Source of the DNA: Gottfriedia sp002574545
Lineage (GTDB): Bacteria > Bacillota > Bacilli > Bacillales > Bacillaceae_G
Length of the DNA: 64,000 bases
Strand: one strand, 5' to 3'
Assembly (NCBI GenBank): GCA_052180195.1
Contig: CP197469.1
The notes under the pieces are model-generated. The model did not search any database. It was not told the DNA's origin and worked only from the letters and a program-made list of their open reading frames with translations. The position numbers and the translations under genes were made by a program. Position 1 is the first letter of the stretch. Each line of letters opens with the position of its first letter. Below, piece by piece: positions 52,456 to 60,737 of this stretch.

Positions 52456-52512
52456 CATTGTGTATCAAAGCCCTAAAAACATTTTGTTATTATATCAAAT
52501 ACCCCATTAATA

Positions 52513-53769
52513 TCAGATTTTTACCTGCATCTGGATCATTCCAGTGAAAGTAGGGTTTGCAGTCCATTCTGGATTTTCTAAATCATACAATGATTCGATC
52601 GTTGGAAAACGAGTTATTACTTCCTTAAGTATCTCCATGATCTCTACACGAGCAAAAGCAGCAGCTATACAAGTATGATACCCTCCACCGAAAGCTACGT
52701 GACGGAAACCAGTTCGACTTATATCCATTTTTTCAGGATTTGCAAATACTCGCTCGTCACGTCCAGCAGAAGCTAAGAAGAAATAGACAGAATCATTTTT
52801 CTTGATTTGCTGCCCGTGTAATTCTATATCATTAGAAGCATGTCTAACAATATATTGGATTGGCCCTTCTAGTCTCATTGTTTCATCTAACACTTTTGGA
52901 AGAAGAGACATATCCTTTTTAAGCATTTCTAGAACATTTTGATTCTTAAAAAGAAGATGTAATGTATTACTTAACACGAATTGAGGTATTTTATGTCCAC
53001 CGAAAATTAAGTGCATTGTTTGAGCAATTAATTGATCATCAGTAAGTTCACCATCCTCGCCAGGAGTCTCAGAGATTAACCTACTTAATAAATCATTTTT
53101 CTTTTCTTTTCGTCTTTCCGCAATCGCATCTGAAAGGTATGTCCAAATTTCTCTTACACTTCCTCTAACTTGTTCACTAATTTCTTTACTAGGAACATGA
53201 GACACAACGAAATCCTGCATAAATAATGCGATATCATCAGACCACTTAATGAATCGATCAACTTCTTCACCAGGAATTCCTAACATTTTACAAAGAACCA
53301 TCGCAGGAATAGGGTGTGCGATCTCCTTTACAAAGTCAAATGAACTAATGTTTTTTTCAAGTACTTTATCAACGATTGTAGAAACAATTTTCTGGATTTC
53401 TGGTGCAATCAGTTCAATTTCATTAACTAAAAAGGCTCTGTTCATATAGCCTTTTAATTGTGAATGAACTGGTCGATCATTATAGACCATCCAAGTTTTA
53501 ATGATATCGATTATATCCTTAAAATGTTGATCTTCTCCTTCAGCAAGATTACTCATTTTATTCGGAATTACCTTACTTGAAATAAATTTATCTCCAAGTA
53601 AATTTTTGGACACATCCTCATATCTTGTTATAAACCAAGATTGCATTTCTTCATGCCAAAAAACGGGTGCATCATTTCGTAATCTTTCATATAATTCATA
53701 TCTGTTTTCATAATACTCTTTACTATTTAAACTGAACTGCTCGACAGATTGTTTTACATTTATACTCAT
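52513..53769 (-). CDS. cytochrome P450 with atypical I-helix
   Basis: A 418-residue soluble bacterial P450. Heme loop FGGGYHTCIAAA with the axial Cys at ~367, ExxR as ETMR (296-299), and the PERF-region segment before it. In the I-helix, where most P450s have AG-x-E/D-T, this one has FGGHKIPQF (residues 256-264): Lys, Ile and Pro replace the acid and alcohol that deliver protons for O2 cleavage. Such variants often use substrate groups or perform unusual chemistry. AGGAGGAAA precedes ATG, 14 bases after the HD gene. No ferredoxin partner is adjacent. Confidence 0.92.
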   Translation of the reverse strand: MSINVKQSVEQFSLNSKEYYENRYELYERLRNDAPVFWHEEMQSWFITRYEDVSKNLLGDKFISSKVIPNKMSNLAEGEDQHFKDIIDIIKTWMVYNDRPVHSQLKGYMNRAFLVNEIELIAPEIQKIVSTIVDKVLEKNISSFDFVKEIAHPIPAMVLCKMLGIPGEEVDRFIKWSDDIALFMQDFVVSHVPSKEISEQVRGSVREIWTYLSDAIAERRKEKKNDLLSRLISETPGEDGELTDDQLIAQTMHLIFGGHKIPQFVLSNTLHLLFKNQNVLEMLKKDMSLLPKVLDETMRLEGPIQYIVRHASNDIELHGQQIKKNDSVYFFLASAGRDERVFANPEKMDISRTGFRHVAFGGGYHTCIAAAFARVEIMEILKEVITRFPTIESLYDLENPEWTANPTFTGMIQMQVKI

Positions 53770-53783
53770 GTTATTTCCTCCTG

Positions 53784-55016
53784 TTATACTACAATTATTT
53801 TTTTAGTAGAATTACTTACAAAATCTACAATCTCCATATCACTGAAATGACAAATTACGTCACAAACAAAACGTGAACGCTCAGTATGGTTAGAGATACT
53901 AATTAATTTTTGTAGGATTTCCTTATCTAATTTCAACAAAGAATCCGCACTATTTAAGTTAAAAAGATAATCGTAGGTGAACTGTATATTATGAGTAATC
54001 TTTTTATCTATTTCTCTGTTAACTTTTCTTTCTAAGAAACATTTCTTTGTAATTTGATTTAATAGAAAAAGTTTTAATTCATTTTCAATTGGAAGATTCA
54101 ATTTACTATACATTGGTTGTGATTCGTTTATCGTAATCACTAATGTATCGATAAAATCATGAATAATATGTTGCGGTGGTTCTGATCTATACTTTCGGTA
54201 ATTCTGCAAAATGTCCCTTAGTATATTATTCTTAATATCTTCCATCATTTTTGGAAGGAAATAATGTAATTCAGATCTACTAATTTCAGGGAAAAAAAGC
54301 ATTGTCTCCTCTAGCATCGCATCTTCTGTAAAATATCTGTTAAGTAATTGAGTAAATCTATTTTCTCCATAAAATAGAATGAGATCTTTAAGATCCGATA
54401 GCGCATAAGATAACGTGTCTGCTATGTCTACGATAGATTGCTCAATAACAATTTCCTGATATGTCAAAAATAAAGGTTCTAAATAGTCTGCCATATACTC
54501 GTAATAGCCTTTAATTAAACCGTTATATTCTTTTCTAATTAAAGGGATTTTAGTTTTGTATTTCATTAAAGCTGTAAGGGTTCTATATTTAAAATCATCC
54601 GAACTATTGACTAAAATTTTAACGCTCTGTGCATTCGATTCAAATCCACCCATTTTTTTCATCATTTCATCTAGCACTCGTTCACCAGAATGTCCAAATG
54701 GTGGATGACCAATATCATGAGCTAGACTAATAGCCATTACTAATTCTTTATTTATGGATGTAATGTAATTCTCTCGTAAATAATTGTTAAGACGTTCTAT
54801 GATTAGGCATGAAATATGACATACGTCAATAGAATGAGACAAACGATTATGGAAATGCTCTGAGTTGGGAATTAACTGTGTTTTTTTTGCTAATTTTTTT
54901 AAATGGGGGGATTCTAAAACTGCATTAAAGTCATGTAAGAACGCAATATTAGCTTCTTGCGTTTTTTTGTCAGATAATCTTAGGTGGTCAAAAGTATGAT
55001 ACATGGCCTTATACAT
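53784..55016 (-). CDS. HD-domain, dGTPase/SAMHD1-like phosphohydrolase
   Basis: 410 residues. The metal site is complete: His61 in RLSHSIDV, His100-Asp101 in LAHDIGHPPFGHSGE and Asp197 in DIADTLSYALSD. The FESNAQSVKIL segment after the HD corresponds to the FEGNAQ motif of dGTP triphosphohydrolases. These enzymes cut dNTPs to deoxynucleoside and triphosphate; related ones act on other nucleotides and some serve in phage defence. It is the first gene after a guanine-class riboswitch and directly precedes a P450, which is an unusual context and suggests a specialised purine-linked role. Confidence 0.88.
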   Translation of the reverse strand: MYKAMYHTFDHLRLSDKKTQEANIAFLHDFNAVLESPHLKKLAKKTQLIPNSEHFHNRLSHSIDVCHISCLIIERLNNYLRENYITSINKELVMAISLAHDIGHPPFGHSGERVLDEMMKKMGGFESNAQSVKILVNSSDDFKYRTLTALMKYKTKIPLIRKEYNGLIKGYYEYMADYLEPLFLTYQEIVIEQSIVDIADTLSYALSDLKDLILFYGENRFTQLLNRYFTEDAMLEETMLFFPEISRSELHYFLPKMMEDIKNNILRDILQNYRKYRSEPPQHIIHDFIDTLVITINESQPMYSKLNLPIENELKLFLLNQITKKCFLERKVNREIDKKITHNIQFTYDYLFNLNSADSLLKLDKEILQKLISISNHTERSRFVCDVICHFSDMEIVDFVSNSTKKIIVV

Positions 55017-55075
55017 ATCATTAAACCCCTTCTATAAATTTTTATTTAAGAAAACAATTAAATGACATTAAAAAA

Positions 55076-55129
55076 CCAAGATAAAGTAGGACGTATTCTC
55101 CACTAGAGATAAGTCCTACTTTATCTTGG
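55076..55129 (-). terminator. leader terminator downstream of the riboswitch
   Basis: A perfect 17-bp stem (CCAAGATAAAGTAGGAC and complement) with a 20-base loop. Read on the minus strand it is followed by TTTTTT and lies about 60 bases before the HD start, after the aptamer. It is the probable off-state element of the riboswitch. ATAAAGTA of the stem recurs right next to the aptamer (55286-55293), so pairing of the two regions could form an antiterminator. Confidence 0.7.
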
Positions 55130-55302
55130 CTTGTAAAAAAGTTGAAATTTTGAAGGTTGACACTATAGTCCTTGAAATAGATGGAATACGTACTTTTAAA
55201 TATTCTAGATTAATAGAGTATTTATAAGTAAGTTAATCTATACAAAGGTATATAGTGATCCCTATTACATTCAGCTTTTTATACTTATAAAGTAAAGATT
55301 AC

Positions 55303-55369
55303 CTCGTAGTCTAATTCTTAACGGGAATTAGGTAGAGACTCCCAGACCATATTTCCGGGTATATACGAG
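55303..55369 (-). ncRNA. purine riboswitch aptamer, guanine class
   Basis: On the minus strand: P1 CTCGTA ... TACGAG (perfect), P2 CCCGG ... CTGGG with the ATATGG loop, the core J2/3 AGTCTCTACC, P3 CTAATTC ... GAATTAG with loop CCGTTAA, then J3/1 GACTACG. The specificity base corresponding to position 74 is C, as in guanine/hypoxanthine-binding switches (U in adenine ones), and U51 is retained, unlike 2'-deoxyguanosine type I switches. It heads the HD/P450 cluster on the same strand and a terminator lies downstream. Confidence 0.88.
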
Positions 55370-55500
55370 TTATAATATATTTATGGTAAATAATGTTATA
55401 ATTGGTAATAATAACCTGCAGGATTATCAATTAATATATTACATTTAATCAAATTAAATATCAACACTATCTCTATGAGGATATAGTATGAAGTTTTTTG

Positions 55501-55530
55501 GCACATTTAAATATTAGTAGTTAAATGTGC
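55501..55530. other. perfect 10-bp dyad in the divergent region
   Basis: GCACATTTAA-N10-TTAAATGTGC, without T-run on either side, about 45 bases upstream of the -35 box of the acetoacetyl-CoA synthetase promoter. It may be an operator. The rest of 55130-55755 holds the riboswitch leader and no gene. Confidence 0.4.
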
Positions 55531-55575
55531 AGTATTAAAGAGTGCTTTTAGTTGAATGATGATTTATTTTCGATA

Positions 55576-55604
55576 TTGACAGTCTATTTAGTGTGTAATA
55601 GTAT
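55576..55604 (+). promoter_or_regulatory. sigma-A promoter
   Basis: TTGACA (55576-55581), 17 bases, TAGTAT (55599-55604). It points toward the acetoacetyl-CoA synthetase gene about 150 bases downstream. Confidence 0.6.
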
Positions 55605-55755
55605 AATAGTTAATTTTTAAATATTTAGTATTTTCAGGAAAATAATTAATACATAATGGAAAAATTTTAAGTGATTTTCATGAAAAGGGTTGAACGAGCT
55701 ATGCGCAGTACTGTGGCATTAAAATAAATAGATTGCTAATTTAGGAGGAGTAATA

Positions 55756-57735
55756 ATGAAAGCGGTTACTGAAGGTGCTTTATTATGGGAACCAACTAGG
55801 CAGCAAATTGAAAATGCTGGAGTTAGCCATTTTATGAATTGGCTTGAACATGAAAAAAAACTATTTTTCAATACACAAAGCGAGTTATGGAAATGGTCTG
55901 TGGAAGAATTAGAGTCCTTTTGGGAAAGCATTTGGAAATATTGTAATGTCATTTCGCACGCGCCGTACGATCAAGTTCTCAAAGAGAGAAAAATGCCAGG
56001 CGCAAAATGGTTTACTGGATCTAAAATAAATTATGCAGAACATGTATTTCGAAATGATCAAGGAGATCAAACTGCATTAATTTTTCAATCAGAAATTACT
56101 CCAAAAACAGAAATAAGTTGGAAAGAGCTTAAAGAAAAGACAGGATTAGTAGCAAATTCTTTAAGAGAATTAGGTGTAAAACCTGGTGATCGAGTTGTAG
56201 CATATATGCCTAATATCCCTGAAACGATCATTGCTTTTTTAGCTTGTGCAAGCATTGGAGCTATTTGGTCAAGCTGTTCACCAGATTTTGGTACGAGTAG
56301 TGTAATTGACCGTTTTAAGCAAATCGAACCGACTATTTTATTTGCGGTGGATGGTTATTCTTATAATGGAAAAGTTCAAAATAGGCTATCAAGCGTTAAA
56401 GAGCTACAGTCTGAATTACCTACATTAAAGAAGACAATTTTAGTGCCATATGTGAATTTTGATGAATACAAAATGGAAAGCAATATCGTTTTTTGGAATG
56501 AATTATTAGTGGGAAGCAGTGAACTTACTTTTGAAAGTGTTCCTTTTGAACATCCATTATGGATCTTGTTTTCTTCTGGAACAACAGGTTTGCCTAAACC
56601 AATTGTACAAAGTCAAGGAGGCATATTAGTTGAGCAACTAAAGACATTAGTAGTTGAACAAGGAATAAATCAGGATGATGTCATTTTTTGGTTTACTACA
56701 ACTGGCTGGATGATGTGGAATCAATTAGTTGGTGGTTTGTTATCTGGCAGTACGATTTTATTGTATGATGGAAGCCCTTCTTATCCAAGTTTACATATAT
56801 TATGGGACCTTGCAGAAGAAGTAGGGGTAACATTCTTTGGTACAAGTGCAGGATTTTTAAGCGTGTGTGAGAAGCACGGAATTGAGTTGAAAAATAGACA
56901 TAGTTTTTCTAAATTAAAGTCTATTTGTTCAACGGGATCTCCACTATCAGTAGAAGGATTTTCCTGGGTTTATGAAAATATAAGAGATGACATTTGGCTT
57001 GTTTCAACTAGTGGAGGTACTGATGTTTGTACAGCATTTGTTGGAGGTTCACCTATTCTTCCTGTTTATGCTGGGGAGATTCAAGCTCGTTCATTAGGAG
57101 CTCATGTACAATCATTCGATGATGAGGGAAACTCAGTTATTAACGAGGTGGGCGAATTAGTGATTACTTCTCCTATGCCTTCCATGCCACTTTATTTCTG
57201 GGGTGATTTTAATAATGAACGTTATCTAGAAAGTTATTTTGAAGTTTATCCAGGTATTTGGAGACATGGAGATTGGATTAAAATTGATGAAAAAGGTAGT
57301 TGTATCATATATGGGAGATCAGATTCAACTATAAATAGACAAGGAGTGCGTTTAGGTACTAGTGAAATCTATCGAGTTGTTGAAACGCTTGATGAAGTAA
57401 TGGAAAGTTTAGTGATTGATTTAGAATTACTTGGCCGTCAGTCATTTATGCCATTATTTGTTGCACTGAAACATGGGGTTGTGTTGACAAATGAATTAAA
57501 AGAAAAAATAAAAGTAGAAATTAAGCAGAAGGTTTCTCCGCGATTTGTACCTAATGAAATATATGAAGTGGAGCAAATTCCAAAAACATTGAGTGGAAAA
57601 AAATTAGAAGTTCCAATTCGTAAAATATTATTAGGATTTTCTCCTGAAAAAGTAGTCAACAAAGGTTCGATGGCTAATCCAGAGTCATTAAAGTTTTTTA
57701 TCGATTTGGCACAAGTTTTAAATGAACAAAATTGA
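55756..57735 (+). CDS. acetoacetate-CoA ligase (acetoacetyl-CoA synthetase)
   Basis: A 659-residue ANL-superfamily ligase. N-terminal ACAS segment, GAIWSSCSPDFGTSSVIDRF typical of acetoacetyl-CoA synthetases, the AMP-binding P-loop FSSGTTGLPKPIVQSQGG (residues ~273-290), TTTGWMMWNQL, and the C-terminal RQGVRLGTSEIYRVVE and PKTLSGKKLEVP with the adenylating Lys. It activates acetoacetate for ketone-body or polyhydroxybutyrate metabolism. TAGGAGG precedes ATG. It is divergent from the P450 cluster and ends in a terminator. Confidence 0.9.
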   Translation: MKAVTEGALLWEPTRQQIENAGVSHFMNWLEHEKKLFFNTQSELWKWSVEELESFWESIWKYCNVISHAPYDQVLKERKMPGAKWFTGSKINYAEHVFRNDQGDQTALIFQSEITPKTEISWKELKEKTGLVANSLRELGVKPGDRVVAYMPNIPETIIAFLACASIGAIWSSCSPDFGTSSVIDRFKQIEPTILFAVDGYSYNGKVQNRLSSVKELQSELPTLKKTILVPYVNFDEYKMESNIVFWNELLVGSSELTFESVPFEHPLWILFSSGTTGLPKPIVQSQGGILVEQLKTLVVEQGINQDDVIFWFTTTGWMMWNQLVGGLLSGSTILLYDGSPSYPSLHILWDLAEEVGVTFFGTSAGFLSVCEKHGIELKNRHSFSKLKSICSTGSPLSVEGFSWVYENIRDDIWLVSTSGGTDVCTAFVGGSPILPVYAGEIQARSLGAHVQSFDDEGNSVINEVGELVITSPMPSMPLYFWGDFNNERYLESYFEVYPGIWRHGDWIKIDEKGSCIIYGRSDSTINRQGVRLGTSEIYRVVETLDEVMESLVIDLELLGRQSFMPLFVALKHGVVLTNELKEKIKVEIKQKVSPRFVPNEIYEVEQIPKTLSGKKLEVPIRKILLGFSPEKVVNKGSMANPESLKFFIDLAQVLNEQN

Positions 57736-57745
57736 AAAAGTCTAG

Positions 57746-57778
57746 AACGTTATCTTTATTATGAGATAGCGTTTTTTT
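57746..57778 (+). terminator. terminator after acetoacetate-CoA ligase
   Basis: AACGTTATCT pairs with AGATAGCGTT (one wobble), then T7. Confidence 0.8.
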
Positions 57779-57919
57779 CTCTATTATGATTGATTGTTGA
57801 TTTTATTATGAAACTTACTGACAGGATAGCTGCATAGGGTTATAATAGCACCGTCGATATATTCCAAGAAAAGATCAAAATTTGTTATCGTTTAAATATG
57901 ATTTTTCTAGAGGAGAAAC

Positions 57920-58930
57920 ATGAGAAAGGTGTGCAGAAGTGTGAACAAAAGAATATTTTTGAGTTTATTTACTGTGATTCTACTATCTGTATCTGTGGGT
58001 TGTGGAGAAATCACTGAACAGACATCGTCAAAAAAAGTGGAAACCACAACAAGCACGGATTCTAAGACTGTTGAAACGAAAAAGAGTAATGACAAAGAAA
58101 AACCAACGAGTGATAGTGGACCAAACAAAAGTGTTCCTGCATCTAGCACCTCAAAGGCAACAGGTACAACGGGTGGATTTGATTACAGCAAATATACCTT
58201 AATTGTAGTAAACGGCGGGGATCTATCAGGACATAGACAGCCGAATGTCAAAGTAGATGTTGGATTTGGAGAACGGGAATATTGGGCGTATACAAATGAA
58301 TACGGTCAGCTAATACGTGTTGAAGCGAAAAAGATAACACTTCAAAATTCGAAAACTGAACATGTTTTATCATCAGGTAGATATTACGCTGATGAAGCAA
58401 ATGTTCCTGGTACAGAGAGTCCGATCTTGGATCAAGGGCATGTGATTGCAGACTCGCTTGGTGGAGTATCAAACGCATATAATATTACTCCTCAAAACAG
58501 CAATCTCAATAGGCATGGTGATCAAGCCTATATGGAAAAAGTGATTCGAGATGCAGGAGGTTGTACAGATTTCGTAGCAGTGATTCAATATCCAAATACA
58601 CACACGCAAATTCCAAACCATTATAAATTCACATACAAAATTCATGGCAGATCCATTACAGATGAATTTGACAATGTAAACCCAGATGAAGTAAATAAAA
58701 GTTTAGGGAAAACGACAAATGCGAGCAGTACGCCAAAGAAAACAGACAATGTACCTGCAAACAAAGCGAAAAATAGTAATGAAGATATTAGTAAAGTGGA
58801 TACCAACCATAATGGAAGAGTTACAATCGCCGAAGCCAAAGCTGCTGGCTTTAAAATGCCAATTACGCGCGATTCATGGCTCTATAAATATATGGATGAT
58901 CGAGATGGTGATGGATTAGTAGGCGAATAA
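57920..58930 (+). CDS. secreted DNA/RNA non-specific endonuclease, YokF-like lipoprotein
   Basis: 336 residues. The signal sequence ends in SVGC (Cys ~28), a likely lipobox, followed by a Ser/Thr/Lys-rich linker (~30-80). The nuclease domain (~85-250) has DQGHVIADSLGG, the DRGH-like His-Me motif, and ITPQNSNLNRHG with the metal-binding Asn. The C-terminus has a calcium-binding Excalibur-like motif (DTNHNGRVTIAEAKAAGF and DDRDGDGLVGE). Relatives such as YokF and YncB are calcium-dependent surface nucleases. AGAGGAGA precedes ATG. Confidence 0.85.
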   Translation: MRKVCRSVNKRIFLSLFTVILLSVSVGCGEITEQTSSKKVETTTSTDSKTVETKKSNDKEKPTSDSGPNKSVPASSTSKATGTTGGFDYSKYTLIVVNGGDLSGHRQPNVKVDVGFGEREYWAYTNEYGQLIRVEAKKITLQNSKTEHVLSSGRYYADEANVPGTESPILDQGHVIADSLGGVSNAYNITPQNSNLNRHGDQAYMEKVIRDAGGCTDFVAVIQYPNTHTQIPNHYKFTYKIHGRSITDEFDNVNPDEVNKSLGKTTNASSTPKKTDNVPANKAKNSNEDISKVDTNHNGRVTIAEAKAAGFKMPITRDSWLYKYMDDRDGDGLVGE

Positions 58931-59030
58931 ATGGTGTCAATCATGAGCGTTATACATTCTATTATGCCATTTGAATAAACAAATGATTCACCAAGGAATG
59001 TATCAAAAAACATAGTTTTTCATTAAAACA

Positions 59031-59075
59031 ATACCCCTTTAAGGAGTATAGTTATCTCAGCTTTTAAAGGGGTAT
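59031..59075. terminator. hairpin after the nuclease gene
   Basis: A perfect 12-bp stem ATACCCCTTTAA / TTAAAGGGGTAT with a 21-base loop; no long T-run, so termination is less certain. It lies between convergent genes. Confidence 0.5.
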
Positions 59076-59144
59076 AAAAATGGGGGCTTAAACAGTTCAG
59101 ACTTTGCATGGTTTTATTTATTCTTTTATTCTAATCAATTAAAG

Positions 59145-59357
59145 TTAGCATTCGTGATTTATAATTTTACCTTGTTCAGTCAGTTTAACAAGAGCTGCAT
59201 AACCAATTCCTTTTTTAACGACAGTTGCCATACCTTCATTAACAAGTAAATTTAATGTTTTTAGTTCGTCTTTGTTTAATTTTGTATATCGGTAATAACC
59301 ATCACCAATTTTGTGAATTAATCTGCCTTCTCTTGTCATTCCTAAAACAGTAGTCAT
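59145..59357 (-). CDS. small hypothetical protein, 70 aa
   Basis: Basic, with a winged-helix-like tail (NLLVNEGMATVVKKGIGY, then VKLTEQGKII). AGAAGGG precedes ATG. It may be a small DNA-binding protein, but the family is not recognised. It is convergent with the nuclease gene and divergent from the DUF3892 gene. Confidence 0.6.
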   Translation of the reverse strand: MTTVLGMTREGRLIHKIGDGYYRYTKLNKDELKTLNLLVNEGMATVVKKGIGYAALVKLTEQGKIINHEC

Positions 59358-59545
59358 ATTTTTCCCTTCTTTCGAAAGTTGTTTAGATTAATGATTACAT
59401 ACTTATCGTAAATTGTTTGTGCAAATTTGTCTGTGTATAAATTGTGAAATGTTTTACAATATTAAGTCTGTCATAATTTGGAAGGATAAACATATTTTCA
59501 TCCCGCCATACTATTTTTGTGTCTACTAAATGGAGGTGTGTTGGT

Positions 59546-59827
59546 ATGTCATTTCAAAATCGCGGTGTCGGACATCCTGAACATCAAGATGATCCTAATA
59601 AATTACATATCGTCGCAGTACGAAAAAATGGCGATGGTGATATTACAGATGTAAAATTCCAAAATGGTGAAATAGTTGGGATTGAGCAAGCCATAGCAAT
59701 GGCAGAGCTTGAACAAATTGAAGATGTGAACACAGGTCTAACTCGTGGAGATAATCCACATAAAACACTCCGTTCTTATCCTGACGGTGATCCTACAAAT
59801 AATTTAAGTAACTTACCTACTTTTTAA
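59546..59827 (+). CDS. DUF3892 protein
   Basis: 93 residues; ATG at 59546 with GGAGGTG eight bases upstream. The core HIVAVRKNGDGDITDVKFQN followed by GEIVGIEQAIAMAE is the DUF3892 fold, a small beta-rich domain found in many spore-formers. The C-terminal RGDNPHKTLRSYPDGDPTNN is also conserved in Bacillus members. Function is not established. Confidence 0.8.
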   Translation: MSFQNRGVGHPEHQDDPNKLHIVAVRKNGDGDITDVKFQNGEIVGIEQAIAMAELEQIEDVNTGLTRGDNPHKTLRSYPDGDPTNNLSNLPTF

Positions 59828-59839
59828 TGTTTAATCTCT

Positions 59840-60672
59840 AAAAGAGGATGTCTCAAACGTATTAACTTTTTGGGACATCTTTTTTTGTGGAAACGAAAAC
59901 CCTAAGCTAGTCATGTACCAAAGGAAAAGAAATGAAAACGATCCAAGTCTCAATCGAAAATCAGGTTCAACGAAAAGACATCGAGGGTGTTAAGGAGGAG
60001 TAGTTCAATTACTTAATTGCTAAAATACATAATGACTCCTATTACTACTGGAAAAATAAAAATCATACTAATTCCAACTATTATCCATAATTTTTCTAAG
60101 TTATCATATTTTCTACCTTTTAGTTTGATAAGTATAGGACATTTATTTTAAATAACCTAAATCTTTGCATGCCATTTTTATTTTTGAATATTTTTTTCTT
60201 CGACAGTTTAAAAGATAATGCAATTTTTTTAATTTTTAACAGCAATCAATAGATTCCCCCTTCTTTAGATAACTGTATCATTTTAAATTAGAATATTTAC
60301 GAAATAATGTTGCGAAATCCCAAACTTTAAATTGAAAAACATATCATTAGCGTAAATCAACAGAAAAATATGATCAAAAATCGATGAAAAATTCCAACAG
60401 ATTGTGTTAGGAATCGAAAAAGTGATCCAAAAAGATAGATGTAGAACATGAAACAGACATTGAAACGAGCCTATCCAAAATACCACGGATTGGGGTCTAA
60501 TTTGTGTTGCCTATAACCTAAAAAAGTGGAAATCCACTTCTAAAAACAAAATAATAGTCGGATATTTCTCTCCAAAAAACTCCATTTTTGTAAAAAACCT
60601 CAAAAAATAAAGAATTGAAAAAAACTGCCTCAAAATGTCTTATTCACCGACTTTTTAGACAGCCTCTTTTAT
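59840..60672. mobile_element. IS relic with transposase remnant
   Basis: Ends resemble each other in inverted orientation: AAAGAGGATGTCTCAAACG at the left (59841) and, on the minus strand from 60671, AAAGAGGCTGTCTAAAAAG. Inside, at about 60500-60610, a frame reads ICVAYNLKKWKSTSKNKIIV to a stop, the usual C-terminus of DDE transposases of the IS1182/IS5-like groups, with scrambled frames before it. About 830 bases remain, so the element is inactive. The left end also forms a terminator for the DUF3892 gene. Confidence 0.5.
59844..59888 (+). terminator. terminator after DUF3892 gene
   Basis: GATGTCTCA pairs with TGGGACATC (one wobble) and T7 follows. It coincides with the left end of the IS relic. 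Confidence 0.75.
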
Positions 60673-60737
60673 ATTTTCGATTGATTAAAAGGAAAAAAGT
60701 ACCAGTAATGTAAGGAGCAATTTTTAATTTTTTTGCC

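Noticed and set aside
53784..55016. Phage-defence island centred on the dGTPase-like gene
   Set aside because: Neighbours are metabolic (P450, hydrolase, MFS) and the unit is riboswitch-controlled; no other defence genes are near.
55021..55755. T-box or other amino-acid leader before the HD gene
   Set aside because: No T-box consensus on the minus strand; the purine aptamer explains the conserved structure.
59932..60003. 23-codon ORF (MKTIQVSIENQVQ...)
   Set aside because: It lies inside the IS relic, with no ribosome site.
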